Source: Hippopus hippopus (taxonomy: Eukaryota > Mollusca > Bivalvia > Cardiida > Cardiidae). Taken from it: a DNA stretch of 64,000 nucleotides. Below, piece after piece: positions 29,967 to 40,086 of this stretch. Each line of letters starts with the position of its first letter. Position 1 is the first letter of the stretch. The notes beneath the pieces were generated by a model that was not told the origin of the DNA, ran no database searches, and saw nothing but the letters and a program-made list of their open reading frames with translations. The position numbers and the translations under genes are program-made. The DNA lies in NCBI GenBank assembly GCA_946811185.2, contig OX328099.1, positions 67,150,714 to 67,214,713 on the forward strand. The letters are read 5' to 3'.

Positions 29967-30540
29967 AACCTTTAAAAAGTGTAATGTTTAGCTGCAGACC
30001 AACTTGTTGTTTATCATAATTTTGAAACGGTAAATCATAAAAAAAAAAACTTTATTTCTTTCTCTCCTGTCAACATTTCGTGAGCGACCTACTGCAAGAC
30101 AGGCGAATGCGAGTTATGCAGGAATAGCTCTGTTTCCCAGACATTGACTTCTAGCCTAGATGTACGGCCTCAAACGTCCAGACCCACAGTCAGAACTTCC
30201 GGTTTCGACAGTTGGACACTTCCATTGAGTTATTAGGAATTATGTTAAGTAGACGACCCTTCTGTATATATAAAAAAAAAAACTTTATCTTTTTCTTTGT
30301 ACTTTCTCGGCCTATAAGTCATCAGTTTCTGATAAGTGTTATCTAAATAAATTCTTCTTGAGTCTCGCTTTTTTTTCAGAATTTCAGCACTTTGATTTTA
30401 TTTTCATCAATTTCCGGTAAGAAATCAACGGTTGAAATCGGGATCGGTGAAATGCAGGAAATAATTCGGAGACTATTTCAGAAACTGATGCAAGTTTTGA
30501 ATATATTATCATCCGATTTGTTACGTAAGAGAAGAATGTG
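29967..30540. other. Intergenic, no feature seen
   Basis: About 570 bp with several poly(A) or poly(T) runs, no ORF above 60 codons and no recognised repeat family. Confidence 0.4.
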
Positions 30541-30735
30541 AATCCTTAGGCTGCTAAGCGCGACTCACTGACCTTTTGCGGACAGTGTAGATCAAGATCA
30601 GACTGCACAGAACGTGCAGTCTGATCTTTGATCTACACTGTCCGACATGGAGATCATTCTCCGCCTAAAACAAGATTGAAATAGCAACATTTCGGTCTTA
30701 ACTATCGACTTGAAGGGTTTTTTTTTTAACTTATA
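30541..30735 (+). repeat. Family B MITE
   Basis: TCCTTAGGCTGCTAAGCGCG, a perfect hairpin at about 30582-30646, then a shortened tail that runs into a poly(T) and G-rich stretch. Confidence 0.8.
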
Positions 30736-31023
30736 GGGGGAAAGGGGGAAAGGGGATACTGATCTTTGAATAGGAATTCAGCCACTTTATACCGAAGAAA
30801 ATCAATATTTAAACGGGCCCGGATTCAATGCCATGTCACGGTGTTTGTTTTCATGTTTATTTTTTCCATCGTCAAATCTGATTGGTCGAGCCATGTATCC
30901 AGGCACGCGACAGATGGCAAGTTCCGTTAACGGAGAAGCGTGCCCCGGCCACCGAAAACAAAGAAGAGTACCGTTGTATCTGCGTACTGATAATGGGCTT
31001 AAAACGGGATCTAACCTTTCGAA

Positions 31024-31134
31024 ATGGCGAAGGCCTGGCGAGGAATGTGTAAATTACTGTTAAAAAGAGGATTTCGACAGTGCCCAACACCTGTCACCGT
31101 ATCTGACGCTGTGAAACTTTGCCGAAATGTATAG
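31024..31134 (+). CDS. Candidate first coding exon, unknown gene
   Basis: An ATG opens 36 codons with a strongly basic, acid-poor start (MAKAWRGMCKLLLKRGFRQC) that resembles a mitochondrial targeting peptide. A CCAAT-type GATTGG lies about 140 bp upstream. The frame ends at TAG 31132-31134, but a GTATAG donor-like site overlaps this stop, so the exon could splice out just before it. No downstream exon was found. It could be a chance ORF. Confidence 0.2.
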   Translation: MAKAWRGMCKLLLKRGFRQCPTPVTVSDAVKLCRNV

Positions 31135-31258
31135 AACCGCAAACATACCCTTCACGAACATTACCATCCTATATGAGACTTTTTGCGTTCGACAACTGGC
31201 TTTGCAGAGACACAACGAGCGATTTATCCCTCCCCCCCCCCCCCAAAAAAAAAAAAAA

Positions 31259-31483
31259 CTTGTTACCACACAATCCCGACTTTTAACGACCCTGCGAAAG
31301 AAAGCTTTTGAAAACATTGTAGGAAAAGGAGAAAATGCTGGAAACCAGCATTTTCTCCTTTTCCCACAATGTTTTCTACCCTGCTCAAAACAAATTTCGA
31401 TTTTTGAGTTACGTTTATTTTGTCTTCTGCAAGTGCTTTCAATCTGGACAGGTATAAAATTTTGTCGTTTGGTAAAGACTTAA
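31259..31483 (+). repeat. Family A MITE, full length
   Basis: TTGTTACCACACAATCCCGA, a hairpin at about 31320-31378, right end GTCGTTTGGTAAAGACTTAA. Preceded by a C9/A13 run at about 31232-31258. Confidence 0.8.
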
Positions 31484-31528
31484 ACAATTATTTACTTTTT
31501 TTTCATCTAGTCAAGGTGATTGATATTT

Positions 31529-31790
31529 GGCTTGCAACACGCGAAAACGGGCATTCGGACATTTGCGTAAAGTGTCGTCTCGGATCAGCCTGCTCAGTCC
31601 GCGCAGGCTAATCCGAGACGGCACTTTAAGACTACATTAGATTTTGTGCAAAAGTAAATATGCGCAATACAGAAAATTACATAAAAACGGAAAGTGTCGT
31701 TTAGGATTAGCCTGTGCGGACTGCGCAGGCTGATCCGAGAAGACACTTTACGCAAATGTCCGAATGCCCCTTTTCGCATGTTGCAGGCCA
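31529..31790. repeat. Family D MITE
   Basis: GGCTTGCAACACGCGAAAAC to TTTTCGCATGTTGCAGGCC, palindromes at about 31583-31622 and 31703-31745. Within each palindrome one strand has a G where the other lacks its C, so they are slightly imperfect. Confidence 0.85.
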
Positions 31791-31859
31791 ATTTACAAGT
31801 TTTTTTTTAAACGCCACAGGCTGCTAAGCGCGCCCTCGAGGTGCTTTTGCGGAAAGTCG

Positions 31860-32119
31860 AGTCCCGTAGCTCAAACGGTAGCGTGCAGGACTTGAGAAGA
31901 GAGGGTCGCTGGTTCGATTCCCGGCTCGGCCAATGATGATAATCATTGCGACAGTATTCATTCCTCCCTTATCGCTGACCGTTGTTTCGATGGCAGGTAT
32001 ACGGGAAAGCAGCCAGTGGCTTGGAAAGAATATTGAAAAACTCCAGGAAAGCATAGATAGGTACACTGGCCGCCGTGATATAACTGAAATGATGTTGAAA
32101 ACGGCGTTAAACACCATTA
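31860..32119 (+). repeat. S1 SINE
   Basis: A box CCGTAGCTCAAACGGTAGCG, B box GCTGGTTCGATTCCC. The body has lost about 25 bp after AGGATTGATGATAG-type sequence and about 20 bp near 32035. The tail is GGCGTTAAACACCATTATC. Confidence 0.8.
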
Positions 32120-32194
32120 TCAACAGAAATCTTCTGGTTCAAATACCAAGTGAAAACCTGATTCTGATCTTGGGTCTACGCTGTCTGGTATTTA

Positions 32195-32406
32195 TTAACT
32201 CTTTACCAGACGATAAAAAAATGTAGATTTGGTCTAAATTGAAAGCATTTGCAGACGATAATTTAAATGCTGCTGAAATAATGGAGTTGTCTTCGATAGG
32301 GTGCATGAGAGGGACAAGCAGAAAATGCTGGTTACCAGCGTATTTTCCTCTTCCTACGATGTTCTTTCACAGGGTCTTTAAAAGCGGGATGTGTGGTGAA
32401 GGGTTT
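32195..32406 (-). repeat. Family A MITE
   Basis: TTAACTCTTTACCAGACGAT at the left. Core diverged (GCAGAAAATGCTGGTTACCA then CGTATTTTCCTC). Right end GTGTGGTGAAGGGTTTT. Confidence 0.7.
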
Positions 32407-32451
32407 TGAGATATTGTAACGAAAATGGCATCGTAAATGCAACAACTGGGC

Positions 32452-32510
32452 AAGGTTGTTGTTTTTGTTGTTGTTGTTGTTGTCGTCGTCGTCATCATCA
32501 TTTTTTTTCC
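32452..32510. repeat. (TTG)n(TCG)n microsatellite
   Basis: TTG units change to GTC/ATC units at about 32480. ORFs here read as valine, asparagine or aspartate runs. Confidence 0.85.
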
Positions 32511-32659
32511 ATTCTTCATTATGACAATTACTAGCCTGGGCTCCTGTCCGATCATTTTCCTCTTTATATACTCGGAAGAGAATATTTACGGAGCCGATAA
32601 ACAGTTTTGCAACAAATCTGTACAGATCGCAAAAGAAGACCAAAATAAGAAGTGATTTC

Positions 32660-32794
32660 CCGCATTTTCTACTTTTCCCACAGTGTTTTCACCCTGTCAA
32701 AGACATTTCCACCAGTTGAGCCACATTTATTTGTCGTCTGCAAACGCTTTCAATTCGGGCAAGTCTAAAATTTTGTCGTTTGGTAAAGAGTTAA
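32660..32794 (+). repeat. Family A MITE, right half
   Basis: Starts within the hairpin (GCATTTTCTACTTTTCCCAC) and runs to TGTCGTTTGGTAAAGAGTTAA. Confidence 0.7.
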
Positions 32795-32921
32795 AAAGTC
32801 TGTATGGGTTAGCTCATCTCTTTTTATTCTCTTGCGTAGAAAACAAGATTTTAGACTGGTTCTGCAAAATTTAAAGTATCTGCAGATCACAAATTATTTT
32901 GAAGCATGAATTATAAAATTT

Positions 32922-33193
32922 GAGCCATGCTCTGGCAAAAGGGGGCTTAATGCATCTCCGTGATCCATGGAACAAAGTAAGCTATCACATACTTATGGAT
33001 TCATAATATCCACGTTTTAAAAAAAAAAAAAAAAAACGACTAAATCATGAGGTAGAATGGTCCTTGGACATACAAAAAAATTGACCCATAGCGAAAAGTT
33101 TCGGCCCAGGTCAGCCTGCGCGGACTGCGCAGGCTGACTTGGGTCGATACTTTTCGCCGATGCATTAAGCCCCCTTTTCACATAGCATGGCTC
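32922..33193 (+). repeat. Family C MITE, full length
   Basis: GAGCCATGCTCTGGCAAAAG to TTTTCACATAGCATGGCTC, with the palindrome at about 33108-33140. A poly(A) run has expanded at 33017-33034. Confidence 0.85.
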
Positions 33194-33217
33194 ATTTGTA
33201 TTAGTAAACATATGTAA

Positions 33218-33342
33218 GGGTAGAAGGCATTATGGGAGAGGGAGGAAATGCTAGTTACCGGCATTTTCTCCTTTTCCACAATGTTTTCAGAAGCCTTTTC
33301 CTTGGGGTCGTTAAAACTTGGAATTGTGTGGTAAAAGGTTTA
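33218..33342 (-). repeat. Family A MITE, half copy
   Basis: From GGGTAGAAGGCATTATGGGA through the hairpin to GTGTGGTAAAAGGTTT. The reversed right flank is absent. Confidence 0.65.
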
Positions 33343-33410
33343 AAGACAAAGTCGCCACTGAGGACTTTTAAAACAGTTTTCTAAAAATCTAAAGAACATG
33401 GATTATAATT

Positions 33411-33673
33411 GGCTTGCAACACGGGAAAAGAGACATTCAGACATTTGCGTAAAGTGTCGTCTCGGATCAGCCTGCGCAGTCCGCGCAGGCTAATCCGAGA
33501 CGGCACTTTCCGTTTTTGTGCAATTTTCTGTTTTGCGCAAGTCTACCGTAGCACAAAATCTAATGTAGTCGTAAAGTGTCGTCTCGGATTAGCCTGCGCG
33601 CACTGCGCAGGCTGATCTGAGGTGACACTTTACGCAAATGTCCGAATTTCCCTTTTCGCGTGTTGCAAGCCAA
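33411..33673. repeat. Family D MITE
   Basis: GGCTTGCAACACGGGAAAAG to CCCTTTTCGCGTGTTGCAAGCC with two palindromes at about 33463-33506 and 33585-33625. Confidence 0.85.
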
Positions 33674-33678
33674 TTATA

Positions 33679-33954
33679 TGAGCCGTGCCCAGAGAAAAGG
33701 GGGATTATTGCATTTGTAAAAAAAGTATTGCCCCAGGTCAGCCTGGGTCAGTACGCGCAGGCTTACCTGTGTCGAAACTACTAGTGTTTCGTTTTCGTCA
33801 ATTTTCTGCTTGCATGTCAAAGGACCAGTGTACCTCATGATTAAGTCGGTTGTTATACAAAATAGATTTTATGAACCCATAATTATGTAATAGCTTGTTT
33901 GGTATTATGCATCACGGAGATGCGTTAAGCCCTCTTTTGCCAGAGCATGGCTCA
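33679..33954. repeat. Family C MITE
   Basis: GAGCCGTGCCCAGAGAAAAG to TTTTGCCAGAGCATGGCTC. The palindrome is partly decayed (GGTCAGCCTGGGTCAGTACG). It follows the family D copy after 5 bp, as also seen at 7043-7050. Confidence 0.75.
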
Positions 33955-34564
33955 TATAAAGATTTAACTAGTACGTGAAAAAATGTGAAACAAATTTATG
34001 ACGAAATGGGAAAAACTGTTTATGAGCAACTGCTTAATTTGTCTTGACATTTTCAATTTCAATTGGATAGGTGAATTTTTGTAAGGACAGCCTTGCATCG
34101 TAATGTTTCTTGTCCAATCAAGCATGATAACATGACGTAATGTTATGTTCAATATTCTATTTACAATTTCATAATCATTAAAAATACACCATGTCGTTTT
34201 AACTCAGGGATTTTAAATTTATTGTCTGCTTATATATCAAGACACTTTAAAAGATCAAAACTCAGAGAGCTTGCGTGTCGAGATAAATTAGTTCAAGTTA
34301 CGGCTCCCTGGGAGTTCTCCAGTGTTCGTCAGATTTATACAAAGCGTGAAATTTAGAATGACTCATCACCTGTAGCAGAAGACTGTTTTCGTCTTTTAGC
34401 TAAGGTCAACCCACGCCACAAATGATTCAGACAACATCGTACACTAGTTACAACTTTCCGTAATGTTGAAAACACGTTGAAAGACCAGAGCATTGCATGA
34501 CATTCTCCTTTTTTAGAATTTCAAAGACATAAGAACACGTGATTACAAATAATGACAAGCTTAC
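33955..34564. other. Intergenic, no repeat family recognised
   Basis: About 600 bp. If the exon at 34565 is real this is the start of its first intron on the minus strand. No acceptor-bounded exon is apparent. Confidence 0.35.
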
Positions 34565-34638
34565 CTGTTTTTAGGTTGTTTTTCAGCCGACATCTTCAGA
34601 AACGGAAGACCAACACAACATTTTCTCGTCAGAGCCAT
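34565..34638 (-). CDS. Candidate alternative or separate first exon
   Basis: On the minus strand an ATG at 34638, and a second in-frame ATG at 34593, read to a strong donor GTAAGC. The 24 codons (start MALTRKCCVGLPFLK) are basic and lack acidic residues until after the second Met. The exon ends in phase 2 (AG), so it could splice onto GADD45 exon 2 (AG+G) about 19 kb away. It could equally be the first exon of another minus-strand gene whose later exons I did not find. An ETS-type CCGGAAGT about 90 bp upstream supports a real TATA-less promoter. Confidence 0.35.
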
Positions 34639-34727
34639 TGGCTCTGAATATGAAGTTTCCTACCCGTGTTGGAGTTCTACATTTAATCGCGGCAACACAC
34701 TTTGTTTAAACTGTAATGTACCCGTAC

Positions 34728-34757
34728 ACTTCCGGTTGAGTACTTTCACAATATTGG
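34728..34757 (-). promoter_or_regulatory. ETS-type site and CCAAT box
   Basis: The minus strand carries ACCGGAAGTG (34736-34727) and CCTCCAAT (34760-34753), about 90-120 bp upstream of the candidate exon's first ATG. There is no TATA box between them and the ATG. Confidence 0.4.
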
Positions 34758-34984
34758 AGGCAAGCCAATAAGATGTGTTGTTTCTAGGCGCATTCACACA
34801 TAGCAACAGCCAACTAATATGTCTGTAATGAGATTTTTTTCCGATTTTAGAACTTTTTACCAATTTAAACTCATTGCTTTATAATTTATGCCTTTTTTCG
34901 AATATAGAGGAAAATTGGACCACTTGAATTCGGATGATGTACTTGATAAGAAGACGTTCATAATTGTCTGCTTGAAATTAATAT

Positions 34985-35243
34985 GAGCCATGCTCTGGCA
35001 AAGGCGGGTTTAATGCAACTCCGTGGTGTGCTGCAACAAGGAAGTCATCACATAATTATTGATCAATAAAATCTGTTTAGTGTATTAATCAACTGAATCA
35101 TGAGGTAGAATGGCCTTTGGACATACAAAATAATTACAAATATCAAAAAGTATCAACTCATGTCAGCCTGCGCGGACTGCGCAGGCTGACATTAGTCGAT
35201 ACTTTTTGTAGATGCATTAAACATCCTTTTCGCGGAGCATGTT
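34985..35243 (+). repeat. Family C MITE
   Basis: GAGCCATGCTCTGGCAAAGG to TTTTCGCGGAGCATG, palindrome GTCAGCCTGCGCGGACTGCG at about 35162. Confidence 0.82.
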
Positions 35244-35424
35244 TATTATGAAGGGGAAAAAAGGTTAAAATCGGTTCAGTCAATCATTAAAAACCACATC
35301 GAATAATTTTGTTGGCAGGGAATAATGGTCGAGGTGTTATTGGACCGTATTGTCCCGTAGCAAGGCCTCGTTACTAGGGGTACATTCAATGATTGACAAT
35401 GTTTCGCTGATTTCCTCTTTATTG

Positions 35425-35636
35425 TTAACTCTTTCCTTACTGTGGACGACACAAGAAGCTTTTGTGGACAGTGTAGATCAAGATCAGACTGCACAGAACG
35501 TGCAGTCTGATCTTTGATCTACACTGTCCACTACTTTATTGTAGATTATGACCAGAGTGGTTCTTCGTCTTGTAGTAAAATTGTATTAATGGCCTTTAAA
35601 AAAGTTAGCTTATGTACCTAGTAGTGAAAGAGTTAA
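35425..35636 (+). repeat. Family B, TTAA subfamily, full length
   Basis: TTAACTCTTTCCTTACTGTG to TAGTAGTGAAAGAGTTAA (212 bp), with a perfect hairpin at about 35466-35529. With the copy at 11470 it defines termini different from those of ordinary family B. Confidence 0.85.
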
Positions 35637-36149
35637 GTGAGTCAGCATCTAAAATAGAGTCCAAATAAACTATCAGAGGTATTGTATTGTTCATTATCGC
35701 CGAGTTAATTTGACCGTAAAAAAGCTTGCGTCTTTTTTTTTTGAGCGTGGGACATTGACCATCTTCGTACAGATTTGGTAATTTAATCAATTAGATCAAA
35801 GAAATTAGACAATGGTACAAAGTTAGATATTTTCATTCCATTTATTTGTAACACTTGAGGGCCAAGTTTCTGTAACAAGATCAGGTGCCCGAATGCCGCT
35901 GACCCGGGGTAACATGTTCGTACTATAGTCGACCCCCCCCCCTCGGAAAAAACCTGACTACTAGTTATTATGCAAGAAAGTTCGGGGGGGGTATGCATTT
36001 GCTAAACGTTTCGTTCAAGGTCAGCTTGCAGTCCGCAAAACCCATCTTGCCTTTCAAAACATCTGGAAAAGCGTGTGTCTAAGGCATTGTCGAATGAAAG
36101 AGAAATACATGCACTTTGTTCTTCCCTAGACTGTTGGATGCTGAAGTCG
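35637..36149. other. Intergenic, no gene recognised
   Basis: About 510 bp with C8 and G8 runs at 35933 and 35984. A C-family-like fragment (TTCAAGGTCAGCTTGCAGTCCGC) lies at about 36012. Confidence 0.35.
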
Positions 36150-36335
36150 GTATGAATTCACCAACTATTCGAAATTGCTTTCCAAGTCTTACTCTAGATT
36201 TCAAATGTAAGGTAATTTCTGATTAGCTCAACCAAATGACATTTATTTTACCCAATTACAGGCTTTGTTACCATGATTTTTTTTTGAAAAATTAGACTAA
36301 GAATGCTTTGAATAATGGTTGGCAAATACGAGCCC
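36150..36335. repeat. Foldback family F, copy 3
   Basis: TATGAATTCACCAACTATTC and TAATGGTTGGCAAATACGAG are the outer arms. The inner arms (TTCTGATTAGCTCAACC; TTTTACCCAATTACAGG) have drifted. Confidence 0.65.
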
Positions 36336-36339
36336 AAGA

Positions 36340-36715
36340 AGCCAGGTTTCATGACATCAACAGCACTATGTATCAAACTGATTGTCGATGGAAGAGGAAA
36401 TTGGTGCACGTTGTCCTTCGATGCACATGGCGGAAGCCGGGTAACCCTGTTTCCATGACATCAAGAACTACAAGAGACATCACAAACAGCATGCATCAAA
36501 CTGATTGTCGATGGAAAGGGAGACTGGTGCATACTGTACCACAAGGTACTTTGTCAGGGGGAGGCCGAGCAATCTTTTTTCCATGACATCAATAACCAAA
36601 TGGGACATTAAGAACGAAATGTATGAAATTGATTGTCGATTGGAGGAGTGATTGGTGTATGTGCCACCAGGAACTTTGTCAGGCGGAAGCATACAAATTG
36701 ATTGTCAATGGTGGC
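36340..36715. repeat. Short tandem repeat, about 120-130 bp units
   Basis: TTGATTGTCGATGG-type blocks recur at about 36378, 36500, 36629 and 36697. Each of the first three is preceded by CCATGACATCAA..and followed by GGTGCA or GGTGTA. The units are about 70-80% alike. Confidence 0.65.
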
Positions 36716-37059
36716 GGTGGGGGGTGGGGCAGGGGTGGGGATGCGGGTTGATATATGTTGTAGCACGCTATGTGTATCTTCCAGAAGCCTTGAAGCCCGA
36801 ATTTATCATCAGTAGCCAATTGTCACTGTTACCTATTCTTGGGGAATTAAGTGAAAGAAAGCCAAACACGTGCAGCCATGTCCCACGTTTTCTGCATCAT
36901 CTTCATCTATCCTACAATACCTGACCACATGGTAGGCTTTCATCGATTTTGTCCAGTATGATCATCAGGCATTTCGGATTGATCCTTAGCTCATTATGGC
37001 AAAATGTGACTCATGAACTGAAAAATTGTTTTTGGACGGATGGAAAACGTTGAAAAATT
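36716..37059. other. Intergenic, G-rich then plain sequence
   Basis: A run GGTGGCGGTGGGGGGTGGGG starts at 36709. Beyond it I see no gene or repeat. Confidence 0.35.
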
Positions 37060-37222
37060 GTATTTGGGCAGATAGAAAACGTTGTGGCAAAAGGACAAAA
37101 TCCTGATCACCAGTTTTCTATTATCTAGCATCATTTTAGCCAAATACTAGTATAATTTGTAGTCTGTAAATCCTTTCAATTTGGACCAGTCTAAGATTTT
37201 GCCGTTTTGGTAAACAGTTAAA
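37060..37222 (+). repeat. Family A MITE, diverged
   Basis: GATAGAAAACGTTGTGGCAA, a decayed core and the right end TTTTGGTAAACAGTTAA. Confidence 0.6.
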
Positions 37223-37230
37223 AGGAATTT

Positions 37231-37335
37231 GCAGCAAACGTTTATAAGAAAAAAAAACCACTGTGGCAACAGGAGAAATTGCTCGTAATAAGGAAATTCT
37301 CCTGTTATCACGGTGTTTTCATATGTCGTCTGCTA
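37231..37335. repeat. Family E MITE, short
   Basis: GCAGCAAACG to GTCGTCTGCT with hairpin GAGAAATTGCTCGTAATAAGGAAATTCTCC centred near 37287. Confidence 0.65.
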
Positions 37336-37379
37336 TAAGCCGAAGAAATGCGTCCGCAGGTATTAATGATTATGATATT

Positions 37380-37642
37380 GAGCCATGCTCTGGCGTTAGT
37401 GGGGTTAAATGCATCTCCGTGATTCATTCAACCAAGGAAGTCATCACATAATTATGGATCCATAATACCTTTCAGTTTAGCAATCGACTGGATCTGGAGG
37501 TGGAACGGTCCTTGTACATGCAGAAAATTTACAAATGGCAAAAAAGTATCGACTCATGTCAGCCTGCGCGAACTGCGCAGGCTGACATGGGTCGATACTT
37601 TTTGCAGAGGCATAAAGCCCCCATTTCACAGAGCATGACTCA
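37380..37642 (+). repeat. Family C MITE, full length
   Basis: GAGCCATGCTCTGGCGTTAG to TTTCACAGAGCATGACTCA, palindrome at about 37558-37590. Confidence 0.82.
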
Positions 37643-37815
37643 ATTACGAAGCAGGTGTAGAAGAAAATGGCCGGTAATAAAACAACGGCCAAACTACGAG
37701 GCGGTTTGGTTTCGCGAGAAAACTAATGACCGATTTCTAACAATATACACCCACGCGTACCAACCTCTTTATCTTGACCCTGAAAAGAAATTGACATTTT
37801 TAACACTTTACCGCC

Positions 37816-37936
37816 AAGCCCCAGTAGCTCAGTCGATAGCGTACAGGACTTGAGAACACGAGGTCGCTGGTTCGATTCCCGGCTTGGTCAACTTCTTTCC
37901 CAGGATTGATGATAGCCTTTGTGAAAGGATTCATTC
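37816..37936 (+). repeat. S1 SINE, truncated by family A
   Basis: Good A box (CAGTAGCTCAGTCGATAGCG) and B box (GCTGGTTCGATTCCC). The body stops after GGATTCATTCCT and passes directly into a family A left flank. Confidence 0.75.
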
Positions 37937-38130
37937 CTGAAGACCCTGAAAAAGAGGACTTTTGAAAACATTATGGAAAAAAGCAGCATTTTCTCCTATT
38001 TCCACAATGTTTTTTACCTTTCACAAAACAAACTGCAATCATTTTTTAGACGGGCTTATTTTGTGGTCTCCAACGCTTTCTATTTCGAAAAGTCAAAAAT
38101 GTTTTTGTGTGATAAAGAGTTGATTGATTT
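37937..38130 (+). repeat. Family A MITE
   Basis: GAAGACCCTGAAAAAGAGGA. The left arm of the hairpin is deleted (GGAAAAAAGCAGCATTTTCTCC). Right end TGTGTGATAAAGAGTTGA appears twice. Confidence 0.65.
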
Positions 38131-38149
38131 TGTGTGATAAAGAGTTGAA

Positions 38150-38373
38150 TGATTGATTGAACGATCGATTGTATGGTGTTTAATGCCGTTTCAACATTAT
38201 TTAAGTTGTATCGCGGCGGCCGGTGCACCTATCCATGCTTTCCTGGAGTTTCTTTTACCAGTTTCTTTTACTCCCCACAATATTCTTTTCAAGCAACTGG
38301 CTGCTTTCCCATATAACCGCCTTCGATCAGCAGTGAGAGAGGAATGAATTCTGTCACAATGACTATCATCAAT
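38150..38373 (-). repeat. S1 SINE, left part (split by the Polinton)
   Basis: Reversed SINE from tail (GTATGGTGTTTAATGCCG) into the body as far as GACTATCATCAAT. The rest continues at 55919 after the 17.5-kb insertion. Confidence 0.9.
38368..38373. repeat. Left target-site duplication ATCAAT
   Basis: ATCAAT here and again at 55913-55918. Six-bp duplications are characteristic of Maverick/Polinton integration. Confidence 0.9.
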
Positions 38374-38774
38374 AGTAGTAATTATGGCACTATGCAGGTC
38401 AAATTGCCTGCGGCACTATAGGGGCCAGGCCTTTGTCTTTGACAGTTCAGACTATTGTTAGAGGCCTTTGTCTGTTGGAGGTCAGACTGTCTGTGGCAAT
38501 ATGACGTAATCTTGCATACCTTTTGTCTGGCTTTCGTTGCCTCCCACCTGCCGAGGCTAGATGACAATTCCAAGCGTGTTTTGGCGCGTTTTGACCGATC
38601 AGGCCGGCGCCCGATTGTATAGAACCGAAAATTCAGCCAAAGCATTCGCCATTGAAAATGCATGAGAACTTTCTCTCAAAGAGGTTGCTCTACTAAAAAT
38701 GCTTTTGTCTGTGAACGCTTTTACCCCCCTTACCATTCAAAGTCTAGGTTTTGTATTGACTTTAATGAATAAAA

Positions 38775-39030
38775 TCGTATGGTGTTTAACGCCGTTTTCA
38801 ACATTTTTGTTGCACTTAAGTCGCTGCGGCCAGTGCACCTATACATGCTTTCCAGCAGTATCTTTTACCAGGGCATCATTTTCTTTCCAAGTCACTGACT
38901 GCTGTCTCACATAACCATTATTACGGTCAGCTGTGGTAGAGAAATAAATGGTTTCACAATTTTCAGTCCTCGACCTAGCCAGGGATCGAAGCCACGACCC
39001 ATCTCAAGTCCTGCACGCTAGCTATTTAAG
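38775..39030 (-). repeat. S1-type SINE carried inside the left TIR
   Basis: GTATGGTGTTTAACGCCGTT (tail) through GGGATCGAAGCC (B-box complement) to CCTGCACGCTAGC. The same copy, with the same truncated head, lies in the right TIR. Confidence 0.85.
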
Positions 39031-39260
39031 AGCTCAGCTTTTAGGTCCTCGCTTCTACATGGAAAAGTTTGCGAAAAACTTACTACGATCCCCAAATAGC
39101 GGTGGCATAATATAAAATTCCCTGTTGGTTTGATCATTAGCTTTCTTAGAAATTCTGATTTTTTTTTTTTTTATAATTCATGAGACCTTTCGATACTCTC
39201 CTGACAGAGTCGCATATCAAAATGATTTAATGTTTGAGAAATGTCGACACTCTTCCACGT

Positions 39261-39437
39261 GATGTCTGGCGCGATTGTATAATATCGTCTGCAAAAATTC
39301 AGACAAAGCATTCGCCTCTCATTAAAAATGCATGAGAAAATGTCGATATTCTTACAAAATAGGTCGCTTTCCGCTGATTAAAATGCGTGATGTCTGGCGC
39401 GATTGTATAATATCGTCTGCAAAAATTCAGACAAAGC
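39261..39437. repeat. 128-bp subterminal repeat, left (about 1.4 units)
   Basis: GATGTCTGGCGCGATTGTAT at 39261 and again at 39389. Each unit holds GGCGCGATTGTATAATATCG. A TATA-like TATAAT about 150 bp before the first gene could act as its promoter (inference). Confidence 0.85.
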
Positions 39438-39558
39438 GAATAATCAATTGGTCAGATGGAAAAAACAAACTGACCAATCAGAAGAGACTTTGTGACTATA
39501 TTAGAAAGCTGAATTTCGTGTTTGGAGTCATAAGAGTTTTGACACTCGAATCAGCAAC

Positions 39559-40044
39559 ATGGTTAGATGTAAATTTAGTCTCGGTAACGAACGCTACGTA
39601 CAGGTCAGTGAATGGAGGGGTGAACTGAGAGTCGATATCAGGGAATGGCAGGAAGACATACCTACTAAGAAAGGCATTAGTCTTACGCTTATGAGATGGA
39701 AGAATTTGGTAGATGCCTCTGAGTTTGTTGATCAAGCATTACACGGTAAAAAAGCATACAGCGCTCACCTAGGAGGAAACGTTTATTGCAGTATCGGTGA
39801 AAACAGCGTTTGTGTAGATATAAGACAGTATTGGAAACCAGACAATGAAGTGGTACCGACCAAAAAGGGTATCTGCTTAAGACCCGCTGAATATAACTCT
39901 CTTAAAAAACACGTGTCAGAGATTGGTAGGAATCTACCCGAGTTGGACGCTGTCATTCCCTGTTACCTTCAAAGTGATCATATGAACCAGTTAGGGGCGT
40001 TGCGGTGTTCTGAATGTAACCCTAACGATAACGGAAACTGGTAA
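39559..40044 (+). CDS. Tandem PC4-like ssDNA-binding protein
   Basis: 161 residues containing two copies of a PC4 (p15/SUB1) type fold. Repeat 1 covers about residues 6-60, with RYVQVSEWRGELRVDIREW and PTKKGISL. Repeat 2 covers about 70-125, with VYCSIGENSVCVDIRQYW and PTKKGICL. The hallmark is the β-strand run, D-I-R-x-(Y/W) and then the K-K-G-I-x-L turn before an α-helix. Host PC4 binds ssDNA and acts as a cofactor at RNA polymerase II promoters. PC4-like proteins can also protect ssDNA during replication. Two fused domains in one chain would form an intramolecular dimer (inference). First gene inside the left TIR, transcribed inward. It ends with a Cys-containing tail (RCSECNPN). I know no host family with this exact arrangement. 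Confidence 0.75.
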   Translation: MVRCKFSLGNERYVQVSEWRGELRVDIREWQEDIPTKKGISLTLMRWKNLVDASEFVDQALHGKKAYSAHLGGNVYCSIGENSVCVDIRQYWKPDNEVVPTKKGICLRPAEYNSLKKHVSEIGRNLPELDAVIPCYLQSDHMNQLGALRCSECNPNDNGNW

Positions 40045-40086
40045 ATAGGCGCGATTGACAGAATTAACATCACATTAATAAGCACC

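Larger units (their letters stand above)
38374..39437. repeat. Left terminal inverted repeat
   Basis: About 1064 bp matching the complement of 54697-55912 apart from repeat-unit number. It contains a SINE (38775-39030) and 1.4 units of a 128-bp repeat at its inner end, where similarity stops after CAGACAAAGC. Confidence 0.93.

Noticed and set aside
38382..38663. 93-codon ORF present at both ends of the Polinton
   Set aside because: Exact mirror image in the two TIRs, with no domain and with subterminal repeats inside it; a by-product of the inverted repeat.
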